Source: Nepenthes gracilis
Taxonomy: Eukaryota > Streptophyta > Magnoliopsida > Caryophyllales > Nepenthaceae
Reading direction: 5' to 3'
Length of the DNA: 64,000 nt
NCBI GenBank assembly: GCA_033239525.1
Contig: BSYO01000028.1
Span: forward strand, 12,145,597-12,209,596
The notes under the pieces are model-generated. The model saw nothing but the letters and a program-made list of their open reading frames with translations, was not told the origin of the DNA and did not search any database. The position numbers were made by a program, and so were the translations under genes. Below are positions 1 to 11,699 of the stretch, in pieces (positions within the stretch are counted from its first letter, which is position 1; each line of letters starts with the position of its first letter).

Positions 1-1150
1 AGGTCTCAACATACTCTGACAACCTACTATATCCGAGACAGATTGCAACACGTCGTAAACACGCCTCTAGACAAATGGGCCCCACAAGACCCGTACAGCC
101 AAAGACAACAAGAGTGCCAATAACAGTGGTAATCCACTGGAATCCCACATCAAAGACGATTGGAGACTTCCCCGGTCCATATGGGAGCGAGAACGACCAG
201 CATACTCACAATAACAATACAACATGGATTCCACTGAATCCGAGTGTCACAGGATCCAAACAAGGATATTGCCGCCACAACAAATGAGGTACTCACAATC
301 ATAGAATATCTCAAGGAATCATCCGGATCTTATTCCGCCACTGTGAACCAAAGGCAGCGTATATCCCCCGACGGCTAGGTACTTGCACGGGCTACCTAAT
401 GCTCGCAAGTTTGACCTCCGACCAAATCCATGGTCCACAGAGACTCTGCCCCACAAAGTACAGACGTCTCCCGAGCATGCTCATCATCATGCTCCTCTTC
501 CGACTCTACCAGGTACGAAAGACAACTCACACGTCAAACCCAACATCTCCCGCCATGATACCCACGATATCATGATCTACAATGATTACAATGCCATAAG
601 CATCCCGCCACGCTAGGCAATGTACCTCAACACCACCAGGATATGGAAAATCAGTATCGGATAAGTGTAGACTACATTTAAGTACCATAGCCTCCCATTC
701 GACTAGTTACTTTAATATTTTCATACACTCTCCTCAACCTTAACCGTAAGAAGCCAATAAATTCAAATACTCATACACTGAGTATAACGCAAAGAAAGCT
801 TTGCAACATCAACAACAGAATTGTCGTTCGGTGCTGACCAGACCATACTCACACCATCAAATTCAACACAAAGGAATATATCTCAGGACGTTCAAAATGA
901 ATACAACGATCGAGATATGATCAGACTACTTCACTATTTATCTATTTTATTCCGGAGCGATACCTACGACTAAGGCCAATAATATTTTTATTTCAATTTC
1001 TATCCCCAATTAATTTAACAAGGCTCCGACAATTCATTGGCAATATTTATTTCTTCATACAATCAGCATAATTTCGAACACAGGCCAATACACATTTATA
1101 AATACAACATTCGCAAACTTTAAATATTCTCTATGCTCTTTACCATACAC
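1..1150. other. No gene seen; LTR-like noncoding DNA
   Basis: No open frame here has recognisable protein content; the two short + strand frames near 75-287 and 383-616 are low-complexity translations without family features. The stretch continues leftward from the chromovirus LTR starting at 3172, so it may be part of a long LTR or of another decayed element. This is inference from position only; I found no terminal motif that fixes a boundary. Confidence 0.4.
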
Positions 1151-2010
1151 ACATGTATAACCACACATTAACATACATATATATACATCCAAGTACATTC
1201 CCACATATATATGCATACATATTCCTCTATATATATATATATATATATATACATGCACATATCGCACACATATACCCATGTTCACCATCCCCCAATTCCA
1301 ACCCAACACTTGGCCCACTAAACACACACACACAACTCAGGCCCACCAACATACACCCACAACTCAGGCCCGACACTCACACACTAAAACACACACACAC
1401 AGCCCAGGGCCCAACATACCCAGCCCAACACACACACATAACTACCCAGGCCCAGCCCAACACACACCAAACACATATATCAACATTACACACCAACTGG
1501 CCCAGCCCACGGCCTAACACCACCCACGGCCACGCCAACCCAGGGCCCACACACACGCACGTTTACACAACCACACACACTGAACACACACGGCATTCAC
1601 TTGCACACACACAGCATCACCTGCTGTTTCTCCGCACCACACACACACCCAACGCACACAAGTACGCACACAGCAGCTCAACTGCTTCTCCACACCCACA
1701 CACATACACACACACGCGGCTACACTCAGCCGTTCACACCCACGCCATCACACACATTCCCACTGCTACACACACGCACAGCCACACTGCCAACCCCACG
1801 GTTACACTCACACACAAGACGGCAGACACCCACCGGCGGCACACGCACGTTGCTCACTCCATTCCGCCACACACACCCGGACTCATCACACGCACACCCC
1901 GCACGTGTATATTTATACGTATATATACACACGGTACATAGTAATTGTATATATGTACACACACATAACCGAACGCATACCACGCACCGTATACACACAA
2001 CAATTTAATC
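1150..2010. repeat. CA-rich low-complexity tract with (TA)n
   Basis: The + strand is built almost entirely from CACA runs with interspersed CCCAG/GGCCCA words and is strikingly poor in G. A (TA)n run lies at about 1229-1252. The motif AACTCAGGCCC recurs around 1336-1370, which suggests a decayed minisatellite. Long reading frames on both strands translate to His/Thr-rich or Cys/Val-rich low-complexity peptides and are not genes. Confidence 0.75.
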
Positions 2011-2039
2011 ACCAAAATTTACAAATCTCTCCTACCACA

Positions 2040-2921
2040 TCTCTCGGCCAAAAATGAATGTGATGCCTGCTTCTCGATTTCTCTTCCGAACACCATTCAC
2101 CAAATTCACAAAGAACAAGTAGAATATAAGAGGAGAAGAAGAGGAATACTGATTTTGCAGAGAGAAATGGCCGGAGAGAAAATTTACTTGCTATTTGAAC
2201 AGAAATGACAGTAGAGGAAATTCACTTGCAAAATTAGGGAAGAACAACAGTAGAGGAACACTTGCCTGATTTTCGTAGTTCCAGAGCACGGCTTGAGGTT
2301 TGCTTCAATTCGGCTTCAATTTTGGGAATCGGCTTCAAATTTTGGAACACGACTTCAGCAGCACAACGATGGCTCACGCGACCGCACAACCACAAATCGA
2401 CAACGGCAACGGAAGACGACGCCTCAAGGATGAACCACGCCTCACGCTTTCTCCCACTCACAGCTGATTTCTCTCTTCCACTTACTATCACACACCCACA
2501 AACGCGAGGGTTAAATAGACCCATGGGATGAAACGGTGAGGGGGCAAAGGGAATCGAGCGATAGGCCGATGTGGCAGATTCAAACGGCCTCTGCTAATGC
2601 CGTTGCGAGCGAGAGAGAGAGAGAGATTCGGGAGAGACGAGAGGAAGGATTGAGGGGGCGTCCTTCTCCCCCGTGGAGAAGAACCGTCATTCTCTTAATC
2701 TGGGCCGTCGGATGTAAGATCTGACGGTTACGTGTTTTGAATGATTAAATTTAAAATCGAACGGTCCACGTTATATTATCCATTCAAAACGTATGGGTCG
2801 TCGGATTTTACATCCGACGGTTCAAATGAGGAGAATGACGCCCCCCGAATCCCGAGAGGAAGAAGGTGGGGGCGCGAGAATGGCAAAGGAGGCTTCGAGA
2901 AGATGGTGAGCTGGCCTGGGG

Positions 2922-2974
<53 letters not shown>

Positions 2975-3172
2975 TACGTAAAAACATATATATATATATT
3001 ATTATTATTAAATACGTAAAACTTATATATATATTTTTATTTATATATATATATTTATTATTATTACTATCCCATAAGTATATATATATTTATTTTCTTC
3101 TAATATACATAATAAATCTAATTTTATCCAATTAAATTTCAATCTCCTTTATAAAAATATCCAGACATTACA
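2040..3172 (-). mobile_element. Candidate 3' LTR of the chromovirus (left limit unclear)
   Basis: Reading the - strand, pol ends at 3217, is followed by a purine-rich tract, and a sequence starting TGTAATGTCTGG begins at 3172, where a 3' LTR should start. Further along (about 2505-2520) is a TATTTAA word that could be the LTR TATA box, and 2760-2825 carries a CGTCGGATTTTACATCCGACGG-like inverted repeat. The LTR's other end was not found, so the left coordinate is a guess. The relic is expected to have no matching 5' LTR because pol is cut off near 5873. Confidence 0.45.
2926..2974. repeat. (TTA)n microsatellite
   Basis: About sixteen uninterrupted TTA units, followed by further A/T-only runs of TATATA and TTATTA up to about 3070. 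It lies inside the candidate chromovirus LTR. It creates poly-Ile and poly-Tyr spurious frames. Confidence 0.95.
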
Positions 3173-3192
3173 AATTCTTTTCCCCTTAAAAT
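3173..3192 (-). other. Polypurine tract of the chromovirus
   Basis: On the - strand the segment between the pol stop and the LTR start contains AAGGGGAAAAGAA immediately before TGTAATGTC. A purine tract abutting TG is the expected plus-strand primer of a Ty3/gypsy element. Confidence 0.6.
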
Positions 3193-3216
3193 AATTTCAT
3201 CCTCGAAATACAAATT

Positions 3217-3639
3217 TCATCCACCAAACAAGTGTGGATATTTTTCCTTGATCTCGTCCTCTAACTCCCATGTTGCCTCCCTTTCAGTTTGATAACTCCA
3301 CTGAACCTTTACCATCGGAATCACTTTCTTCCGTAACATCTTATCTTGACGATCTACTATCTTCACCGGTTGCTCTTCAAAAGATAGATCCTCACGAACA
3401 CGTAATGCCGAATAATCAATCACATGGGTTGGATCGTACACGTCTTTTCGCAACATAGAGACATGAAAGACATCGTGCACTCCAAATAGAGCTGGTGACA
3501 ATGCCAATTTGTAAACAACCTCACTGATACGCTCAAGTATCTCGAATGGCCCAATGAATCGCGGTCTAAGCTTCCCTTTCATGCCAAAACGAGCCACACC
3601 CTTCCATGGGAAAACTTTTAGAAAGACACTATCACCCAC
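3217..3639 (-). pseudogene. Chromovirus integrase C-terminus plus chromodomain-like tail
   Basis: This frame is the end of a Ty3/gypsy polyprotein. It begins in the G-D-x-V-F-L-K region that follows the integrase core, runs through the conserved R-F-I-G-P-F-x-I-L segment and H-V-S-M-L-R-K, and ends with V-x-W x(6) E-A-T-W-E, the chromodomain signature of chromoviruses (Tekay/Del-like), then a stop at 3217. In a live element it would help target integration to chromatin. The first residue is GTG (Val), so the frame is open further upstream: a TAG stop near 3690 separates it from the integrase core. Confidence 0.85.
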
Positions 3640-4298
3640 TTCGAATTGAAGATCACGACACCGCTGATCAACATAACTCTTTTGTCTGCTCTAAGCCTCC
3701 CGCAAGCGTTCTCTAATCAAGCTGATCTTAGCAGTAGTCTCTTGCACTACGTTAGGACCCATGATCCTTCGATCTCCTACCTCTTCCCAACTAATCGGTA
3801 ACCGACACTTTCGCCCATAGAGTGCTTCGAACGGGGCCATACTGATGCTCTATTGATAGCTATTGTTATAAGCAAATTCGGCTAACGCCAAGTGCGAATC
3901 CCAACTACCACCGAGATCGAGAACTGATAAACGAAGCATATCCTCAAGAGTCTGAATGGTCCTTTCAGATTGGCCATCAGTATGAGGATGAAAAATCTGG
4001 TCAAACTTAAGTCAGCGTGCTCAACTCCCCGATGCAGACTCCGCCAAAATCGAGATACAAAACGAGGGTCTCTGTCAGAGATAATGGTAACCGGCACTCC
4101 ATGCAACTTGACAATCTCCTCAATGTAAAGTCTGGCCAAACGTTCTAAGGGCAACGTAACTCTTGTGGCCAAAAAGTGAGCAGATTTCGTTAGGCGATCG
4201 ATTACCACCCAAACACAGTCGTACCCTTGAACAGTCTTAGGGAGTCCAGTCACAAAGTCCATGGCAATGTGCTCCCATTTCCATCCCGAGATAGGCAT
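3640..4298 (-). pseudogene. Integrase catalytic core, frameshifted
   Basis: The frame from 4298 carries the start of the DDE integrase core: M-D-F-V-T-G-L-P, then I-S-D-R-D-P-R-F with the second catalytic Asp. Near 4010-4030 the frame is lost. The expected [11 protein letters not shown] and the T-L-E-D-M carrying the catalytic Glu continue in another frame at about 3990-3930. Further stops are visible at about 3853 and 3690. The order and spacing fit a Ty3/gypsy chromovirus. Non-functional. Confidence 0.85.
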
Positions 4299-4322
4299 CG
4301 ACTGAAGCCTTCCAGCTGGATG

Positions 4323-4862
4323 CTAGTGCTCAGCCTTCACCTGCTGACATACCAAACATCGAGCCACATAATCTGCAACATCTTTCTTCAATCCTCTCCA
4401 CCAGAACAACCTCCTCAAGTCCTGGTACATCTTGGCACTACCGAGGTAAATGGTGTATCTCGACCGATGTGCTTCCTCAATAATCTCCTCTCGCAAATCT
4501 TTGACATCGGGAACACACAAGCGATCTTGAAATCTCGAGAGCACCATCCCTACCGAAATGAAAACCAGCTCGGTGATCACTACCCACTCTTCGCGAATCA
4601 ACACCAGCAATGGGTCTTCGTGTTGACTCTCTCGAATGCGACCAATGAAAAGTGGTTGCACCTGCAAGTATGACACCGTAGGTCGTGCATCATCAGAGTG
4701 CAATTGCAGCTGGCAATTCTCCACATCCTCTAACATCCGCTGCTCTCTAATCATCATGCTGGCAACCATCCCTACAGATTTTCTACTCAAAGCATCCGCC
4801 ACCACATTCTCCTTTCCTGGCTTATACTGAATATCGCAGTCATAATCTTTCAACAATTCCAA
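4323..4862 (-). pseudogene. RNase H end and integrase zinc-binding domain
   Basis: The N-terminal part shows the K-P-G-K-x-N-V-V-A-D-A-L-S-R-K junction typical of the end of gypsy RNase H. The C-terminal part shows the H-R-S-R-Y ... C-L-V-C-Q-Q-x-K HHCC zinc finger that opens the integrase. TAG stops, each a single change from CAG, close it at both ends: before 4862 and at 4320-4322. The same frame continues across both, so these are point lesions and not truncations. Confidence 0.85.
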
Positions 4863-4871
4863 CCATCTCTG

Positions 4872-5306
4872 CTACCTCATGTTGAGCTTCTTCTGCGAGA
4901 ACAGATCTTTCAGATTCTTGTGATCCGTGTAGATGACAAAAGTCTCACGATATAAATAGTGTCGCCAAATCTTTAAGGCAAACACTATGGTAGCCAACTC
5001 CATATCGTGAGTCGGGTATTGAGTCTCATAAGGCTTCAACTGCCTAGACCCATAAGGTACAACCTTCTCGTTCTGCATTAGAACACACCCAAGACTTCTC
5101 AACGAGGCGTCACATAACACTTTGAAACCTCCAGAGCTGCCAGGAATCGTCAAGACAGGTGCCGACGTCAACCGTCTCTTAAGCTCTTGGAAGCTGGCCT
5201 CACACTGATCAGTCCAGGTGAACTTCACATTCTTCTGTGTCAACTTGGTCAAAGGTGCAGCAATGCTCGAGAAGTCCTTGACAAATCTACGATAGTAACC
5301 CGCCAA
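4872..5306 (-). pseudogene. RT connection and RNase H domain
   Basis: It starts G-Y-Y-R-R-F-V-K-D-F, the conserved region just after the RT palm in Ty3/gypsy pol. It continues through P-L-T-x-L-T-x-K and F-x-W-T into RNase H (D-A-S-L-R-S-L-G-C-V-L; Y-P-T-H-D-M-E-L-A; Y-T-D-H-K-N-L), with the catalytic acidic residues visible. In gypsy elements this domain degrades the RNA strand of the cDNA hybrid. The preceding stop (5316-5318) is TGA where CGA is expected, in the same frame as RT. Confidence 0.87.
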
Positions 5307-5318
5307 CCCAAGAAAGCT

Positions 5319-5873
5319 TCATATTTCGCTTGGCATAGTGGGTTGTAACCAACCTATGACTGCCGCAATCTTCGCTGGGTCCACAGATACTCCAACTCCA
5401 TAAATAATATGGCCAAGAAAAGTCACTTGATTAAGCCAAAACTCGCATTTTTTGAGTTTCCCGTAGAGTTGAGCCTCCCGAAGAGTTCCCAATACAACTC
5501 TCAAACGCTCTTCGTGCTCTTCAGTAGACCGAGAGTACACCAAAATATCGTCGATGAACACCACCACAAAGTGATCTAAGTATGGCTTGAACACTCGATT
5601 CATCATGTCCATGAAGGCTGCAGGCGCATTAGTTAGTCCGAATGGCATTACCACAAATTCATAATGCCCATAGCGTGACCTGAAAGCCGTCTTAGCAATA
5701 TTAGACTCCCGAATGCGCAGCTGGTGATATCCAGAACGAAGATCGATCTTAGAGAACACTTGCGCTCCCTTCAACTGATCAAATAAATCGTCGATCCTCG
5801 GAAGCGGATATTTGTTCTTTACCGTAACCTTATTGAGTTCACGATAATCGATGCACAATCTCATGGATCCATC
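5319..5873 (-). pseudogene. Reverse transcriptase, N-terminally truncated
   Basis: Ty3/gypsy RT palm: [45 protein letters not shown] and the catalytic F-I-D-D. Homology stops abruptly at 5873. Sequence upstream (5874-5930) does not continue the protein, so protease, gag and the RT fingers are missing. The junction may be a deletion or an insertion breakpoint. Relic, not coding. Confidence 0.88.
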
Positions 5874-5944
5874 GGTACTAGTATCTGTCATCTGAATCCA
5901 CTGTTTGTTATTCGTTATCAGTATCAACATCTGTTACCCATATC

Positions 5945-6530
5945 TTCATCTATTGTCCGTTTTCAATATTTGTATGTTTGTACAAAGTTTCAATTTGAAC
6001 TTTGTTAAGTAATCATGAAATTGAACTAAGAATTTGTATTTCAGATAATAGTATTTTCTAACATGCCTTAGGATATTACAATGATATTGAGAAAAATGCC
6101 CTACCGTGGGAGTTTATGTGACGAGTTCTGTACGTTTGGCCTCTAGCAAAATTAAAGGCGTAAACCTTTCGATAGTGTGAAGTGAATACAATCCGTTTCC
6201 TCAATATCTACTCTATTAGTTGATAAAGCCTACTAGCCCTAATCCCTAAATATGAATAAAGTTTCTGCATGTTTTAAAACTAAAGGAATCGAAAGTAAAA
6301 TAAGAAATCTAAATGTATTATTTATATCCAAAGGAAATCAAAAACAAGATATGAAAGTTAAATGTATTTGATCATGTTTACGTTTCTGCATCTGCATTAT
6401 GATCATATCCTGTTCCCTCGATTTATGTTAAAATATAAAGCATTGTCTTTGTTATATTTGTACTTTGCTAAACATTTAGCTCACTCCTTATTATTTTCTT
6501 ACATTTAGATGAGTACAAGTTTATACTCAA
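5945..6530 (-). repeat. Left arm of imperfect inverted repeat (LTR-like)
   Basis: This arm matches, in reverse complement, 7005-7600. Matched landmarks include TTTCTAACATGCCTTAGGAT (from about 6056) against its complement near 7520-7540, AAGCCTACTAG near 6228 against CTAGTAAGCCTTA near 7256, and TTTAGCTCACTC near 6475 against GAGTGAGCCAAA near 7038. I judge the arms roughly 70% alike by eye. They look like two copies of one LTR family in opposite orientations. Confidence 0.6.
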
Positions 6531-7004
6531 TGAAGAGGAATAGAGTTTGTGGATTAAGTTAGTTTTTGATGATGATTGTCACATCCCGCATTCTTTTATC
6601 CTTACACGTAAAAATTATCCTTTATTCAATAATATTACTAAGTTAATATCTACAGATGGACGTGTGCTTGCCTCATTTTATATCATAATCATCAACATAC
6701 ATAAGATCCAAAATACAATGTCACAATATCAATGGCTTTGACATCCAATCCATAATATAATGATGTCAACCTCATAATAAGAAAAGATGCTGGCTACAAA
6801 TCTCAAACTTATCACAAAATAACCTTATGGAAACATAAAAGATAATCAATACATTTAAGGAGGTACTAATATTATCATAACATCATACATTCTTCAGAAC
6901 TTAAAAAGTTTATAACTTGTGCATCATAACAGACTACCAAACTTTAAAAGTATAGTAAAACTAAAATTTTTATCTTTAACCTTGTTCATCATCCGTGAAC
7001 TCTT

Positions 7005-7600
7005 GCAAGGCATCTGAAGAAAAAAAATAGTAAAAGAGTGAGCCAAATGCTTAACAAAAATAATATACACTAGGACATGTACATTTTACTGAAAATAAAT
7101 CATAAGAAAAAATAGGAATCATAGTGCATACAAAAATACATATGTATTTTTAGAAACCTTTTTATAATACATTCAGTTTCTTTTTTTTTTTTTTTGTATA
7201 TTTTTCTTATTTCTTACCAACACATTCTCACTTTGCATATCTTGAGAAATTAAGACTAGTAAGCCTTACCAGTTAATGGAGCGTTTAATCGATGTAAGGA
7301 TTGTGTTTAATCCCTACAATCAAAGACCAAAATCGCACATCGCAATACTTCTTCCTTATTTATATCTCAAAATACGATAGATTATATTCAATCCACACAA
7401 ATTAAAAACCTTAATTTTCTTATTTACATTCCAAAGATAGAATGCTACTACTTATTATCTTCTAGTAGTCGGGGCCAAAATGTTAGGGATACTTATTTAG
7501 ATAACAATTTATATTATAATATTCTAAGGTATGTTAGGAAATATTATCCATTGAAATAAATCGTTGGTTCAATTTCCTTTTTAAAATTTTATAGTAAAAG
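7005..7600 (+). repeat. Right arm of imperfect inverted repeat (LTR-like)
   Basis: Partner of 5945-6530. About 430 bp upstream (6579) lies TGTCACATCCCGCA, a motif resembling the TG-starting ends of plant gypsy LTRs, which suggests that a + strand LTR starts there and runs through this arm towards the gag relic at 10654. No host gene is seen between the arms. Confidence 0.55.
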
Positions 7601-7789
7601 TTCTTATTCATAATTTTGCTTCTTCTTCTTAATTTTTTTATCTCAAAGAAAATTTATATTTTTATGAAATCATATTAACTTCCACCCATGCATAATATAT
7701 CATACATATTTGTAATAAATTCACGATAAAGTGTATCAATAAAATAAGTTCATATAAATTTTTACATGTATTGGACTTATTTTTAAACA

Positions 7790-8650
7790 ACATATTATTT
7801 GATTTTCGGTTCATAAATTTCATAATTTTTCCGGTTCACTAACCGGTTTGTCCCATTTTATTTTTTTTAACCGATTTGATCACAAAACTGGTTAATGGAT
7901 CTATTCGACCTTCCATAATATTTTATCGATTTTATTACGTGAGCCAGTTTACCATTATCCATAAAATAAGTGGCCAATTCATCATTTTAAAAATTTATAC
8001 ATGAACCGGTTCACTTACTTAGTTTGCTTGCTGAATTTAGAGCTGGTTGCTAAAACCAGTTCGATTTTCTCTCTCAACAGCCGGTTCACACAATGATGGG
8101 CCGGTTCCCTTGACATTTAATCAGTTTACTATCTTAACATGCCATATATGACCGTTTCATTAATTTTTTTTTTTTTCCGGTTCACCTATTTTTAGTAAAA
8201 CTTTCAAACTGGTGCAGCGGTCAATTTAGTGGTAGTGTTCAATTTTAGAGCCGGTTCAGTGGTCAAATTATTATAAAAAATTACTTTCCATATATTTTCA
8301 GAACCAGTACAAAATTTTAGACCGGCTCATGTAAAATTTTCAATTTTATCCTTACTTGATTCAAAGTTATGCACTGATTTTTCATGTATAGGTCTACTTT
8401 TGGCTAGTTCAGTGACAAGTTCTATTCCTTGGGCTAAACCAATCAGATTTTTAAAAGATAAATTTATATCAATTTTATGATATATTATCGGTTCATTGAA
8501 GTGTCATAATTAATTTTTATAGAGTTTGAACCGATCAAAAACTTAGTGAAAATAGCAAGTAAAAATCAGTATCAGTAGCTGTTCTGTTCCAACCGGTTCA
8601 ATCTGCCAATCAAGTTGATTTCCATCAAACCGGCCGGTTTTAAGGAGAAT
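7790..8650. repeat. Cluster of CCGGTTCA / AACCGGTT words
   Basis: At least fifteen exact or near copies of the octamer CCGGTTCA or its complement are scattered at irregular spacing in otherwise AT-rich DNA, for instance near 7830, 7840, 8005, 8083, 8100, 8250 and 8590. A smaller set recurs at 13420-13650 on the far side of the RALF gene. This is probably a decayed tandem repeat or LTR segment. No protein is encoded. Confidence 0.55.
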
Positions 8651-9339
8651 AATTTTACTGCAAAAATATGGTGATTTAGCCAACATCTTAAAATATTTAC
8701 AGTATAAATTTCATGGTATGACTCAATCAAATAAAGTATGTAAAAATTCGAACAACAGCAACGTTTAGCAAAGTTCAATAACAGATTCTCCATATGACAT
8801 GTTCTGTTCTTTGCCTAATTTAGCATGGCAATGACATGAATTTAGAGTATTGGGACGACAATACTCAAAGAAGACAACAAGAATTTAACAACAAAGTAAA
8901 GAAGTGGAGATGTTCTTGCCTAATTTGATGAGAATTCACATTTGAACTCCAAGTTCCTCAGCTGATGACTTTCTCTTGGTTCTGTTTTTCTCTCTGCTCT
9001 CACTCTGATTTTTCCTTCTATTTATCCCGGTTCTTTCTTCTGCTTTTCTTTGTTTTTCCCTCACCCTTACTTTCCTCCTTTACACCCTCACGTGGCCTTA
9101 TATAATTTGGAGGCCAAGTTGCTAAGAAATCTTATTTTAATAAGGTTGCTGCCAGCTGATCCTTATCAGCTTATCATGTTTGGTTAAGAGTAAAAAATGT
9201 AACTGATTCATCCACCTATTTGCTGAATTATTTTGTAAGTTTTTTGCTAAGTCAAAAGGCTATGTAATAGCTTTAGAAAGTTGCCATGTGGTAGGCTGAA
9301 ATTGTTGAATTATTCTCAACTTTGTGGACTTTTCTGAGA

Positions 9340-9770
9340 TGTGCTGAAATCACCACTGTCGCTGATTTTGCTGCTGTGCCGTGCTGAGTTGCTGCTGAAT
9401 TCCTTGGAAATTCAGGTGAATTTTGGAGCTTCCATGTGTGTGTTGAAGTCTTGTGTCGTGTGTGGATTGTGCCCTTGCTTGATTATTAAAAATTCAGTTG
9501 ATTTATGATGACTTTTGGGGCTGCCCTGCTGCCGTGTATATTGCTGAAGTTGCTGCATCATGCAGCTAAATTCCTACTGAATTTTGGAAATTTAGTTGAA
9601 TTAGAAGGCTGCCATGTGTGTATTAAATTCTTGTGCCATGTGTGAGTTGAATTCCTTACTGAATTATTGGAAATTTGGTAGAAAACCGAGGGTTCTGCTG
9701 CTGCCCGCGCAGTTGCTGTTGCCAAGTCCCTTGCTGAATTCTTGGAGAATTCAGCTTTGTGTGTGTTTAT
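9340..9770. repeat. Degenerate tandem repeat with GCTGAATTC/GAAATTCAG words
   Basis: Units containing GCTGAATTCCT(T)GGAAATTCAG, GTTGAATT and GCCATGTGTG recur about every 50-120 bp with many changes. It lies in the presumed LTR that precedes the gag relic. The short frame at 9614-9799 is a by-product of the repeat. Confidence 0.5.
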
Positions 9771-10653
9771 GGGTTGTAGTATTCATATTCTTTGCTTAAT
9801 TAATTTAATTCATACTATAGTTAATCAATCAGACTAAATTTAATTATTAATCGGGTGCAATTTCAGTGACCGGGTCATTTTATTGTCAACTAAAATTAAT
9901 TTAATTATTAATCGATTAAGAATTTGTTAACTGAATTAGTTTTCTATCATTGGTTCTATTTTTTATTAATTGAAATTAAAGTCGATTTCATTAAATAATT
10001 TTTTATTACATTTTGGGATGAGTTCCTGGGTTTTGGGTTTTTGCCGTTAATAAATCTTAATTTTTTTTGAACACTAGTTTAGCTAGCGAAATTATGCTTT
10101 AAAAAATGTCAATCCTTACAACGATTCTATAGTTTTGTGCATATGTAGGAAAGACTTATGTATACGATGGATGGATATGTTGATGTATTTTAATTTTATC
10201 AATGATACTCTGATGAGTTTAGTTTTCGCTGTGTATAGATAATTTCATATGCTTCCACATATTATGGCTTGCATTCAGATACCTAATAATATCTCTCTGT
10301 GCCGTGTTGTGTCCGTAGATATGACGTTGAAGCCACAAATATATTGTGGTACTTTTGGATCCTATATTTGTCGAGATGTTTATATTTTTGATAGATTTGA
10401 TATTTATATGGATGGATTTTAGTTTTGGATTTGTATTTAGGTGGTTTTAATGGCTGTCCAGAGAGAAGGCTTTTCGTTTCTCCAAATTTGGGATGGGTCC
10501 ATCATAGTTGATGTTATTTCAAGGTCCAAGTTTGATTGAAATTGACATATAATTTCATTTGTATACTGATGGAGTTAGGGCCTTAAGTCGAGTTTTTAGA
10601 TGGAATTAGTGATCTAACCGAATCTTTAATGTTTAGACGATAGGATTGAAACC
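9771..10653. other. No gene seen; presumed LTR/leader upstream of gag relic
   Basis: AT-rich DNA without protein signals. I looked for a tRNA primer-binding site (TGGTATCAGAGC or TGGCGCC) before the gag start at 10654 and found none, so the LTR boundary is unknown. Confidence 0.4.
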
Positions 10654-11215
10654 ATGACAAGTCGTGGTAGAGAAGTCGAGTCCAGTTCAAGACTGGACCA
10701 AGAAGAGGAGTATCTTAATATCATGGGGAGAATGGCCGATGTCAGGGGCTCACGGGCAACATCATCCAGCTCAAGAAAATCCACAAATGACTGCTTACGA
10801 TCGGTTCACGAATGAACAGTATTGAAGTTTATGGGAGATCCAGATCCTACAATGGCTAAGAATTGGATTCAATGGGTCGAAAAGGTGTTTGGGGTGATCC
10901 GATTCCCCAATGAAGACAATGTGATGTTTGCCACTTACAAGTTGGAGGGAGAAGTGGATCATTGGTGGTCTTCAAAGAATAAAGCTTTGGGATTGGATGA
11001 CCACCAAATCACGTAGGATGTATTCAAGAAAGCTTTTATGAAAAAATACTTTTCACTAACCTCCGAAAGCAAAGAAGAATGAGTTTATGCGGCTTCAACA
11101 GAAAAACTATACGTAGTTAAGTACGGCACAAAATTTACGGAGCTGTCTTGCTATACTCTGCATTTGATCCCCAATGAACCCATGAAAGTGTGAAAATTTC
11201 AACAATGGTTGAAAG
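10654..11215 (+). pseudogene. Ty3/gypsy gag relic
   Basis: ATG at 10654 opens a frame that, through an in-frame TGA at about 10813, continues into a retrotransposon gag core: F-M-G-D-P-D-P x(5) W-I-Q-W-V-E-K-V-F, then V-M-F-A-T-Y-K-L-E-G-E-V-D-H-W-W. A TAG stands where Trp is expected just before D-V-F-K-K-A-F. A frameshift near 11065-11100 then precedes the recognisable F-T-E-L-S-x-Y segment. No zinc knuckle, protease or RT follows, because the sequence changes to AT-rich intergenic DNA near 11217. It is on the opposite strand to the pol relic at 3217-5873, so it belongs to a different insertion. Confidence 0.8.
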
Positions 11216-11520
11216 ATTAAATAATTTAAATAATTCATTTTTAAATTTTAATTTTAACCATTATATAAATATAAAAATTAGCTTGTTGTGAGGAATATAA
11301 CAATTTTTCAAACATTACAGACCGATCGGAACTAAAGAGGCTCAACTTTTAAAAAATAAATATATTATTTTTTATTTTGATTGTAAATTTTTTAATTAAT
11401 AATTATGATTTAATTATTTTAAAATAATTAATTTTTATATAATTAAAATTAAAAAAATAAGTCTTTTTTTATAAAAAAAAAAAAATAATACCCAAAATGG
11501 AAATTACAACGCATGACCGT
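11216..11520. other. AT-rich upstream region of the RALF gene
   Basis: About 300 bp of very AT-rich DNA with long A and T runs between the gag relic and the RALF promoter. No coding signal. Confidence 0.6.
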
Positions 11521-11527
11521 TATAAAC
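11521..11527 (+). promoter_or_regulatory. Candidate TATA box of the RALF gene
   Basis: TATAAAC lies 173 bp upstream of the RALF ATG, and a CCAAT word follows at about 11542. A CT-rich microsatellite (about 11630-11648), a common feature of plant 5' leaders, lies between it and the ATG. A start of transcription around 11550 would give a leader of about 150 nt. This is inferred from position and composition only. Confidence 0.4.
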
Positions 11528-11699
11528 GTACGTAAACTATGTCCAATCACACAAAATCAACCCATTAATTTATCATTCAAAACCAAAAACAAACCACTCG
11601 CCGATCCCCACAAACGCAAAATCAATTCATTCTCTCTCTTTCTCTCTCTAGAAGAATAATTGAAATAATTCTTCAACTGTCGACAGGAAGGCAGCGTTT

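Noticed and set aside
1153..1941. 262-codon + strand frame rich in His/Thr
   Set aside because: It is a translation of CA repeats; overlapping frames on both strands are equally long and have no start context or domain.
2741..3135. Frames with poly-Ile or poly-Tyr runs
   Set aside because: They are produced by the TTA microsatellite.
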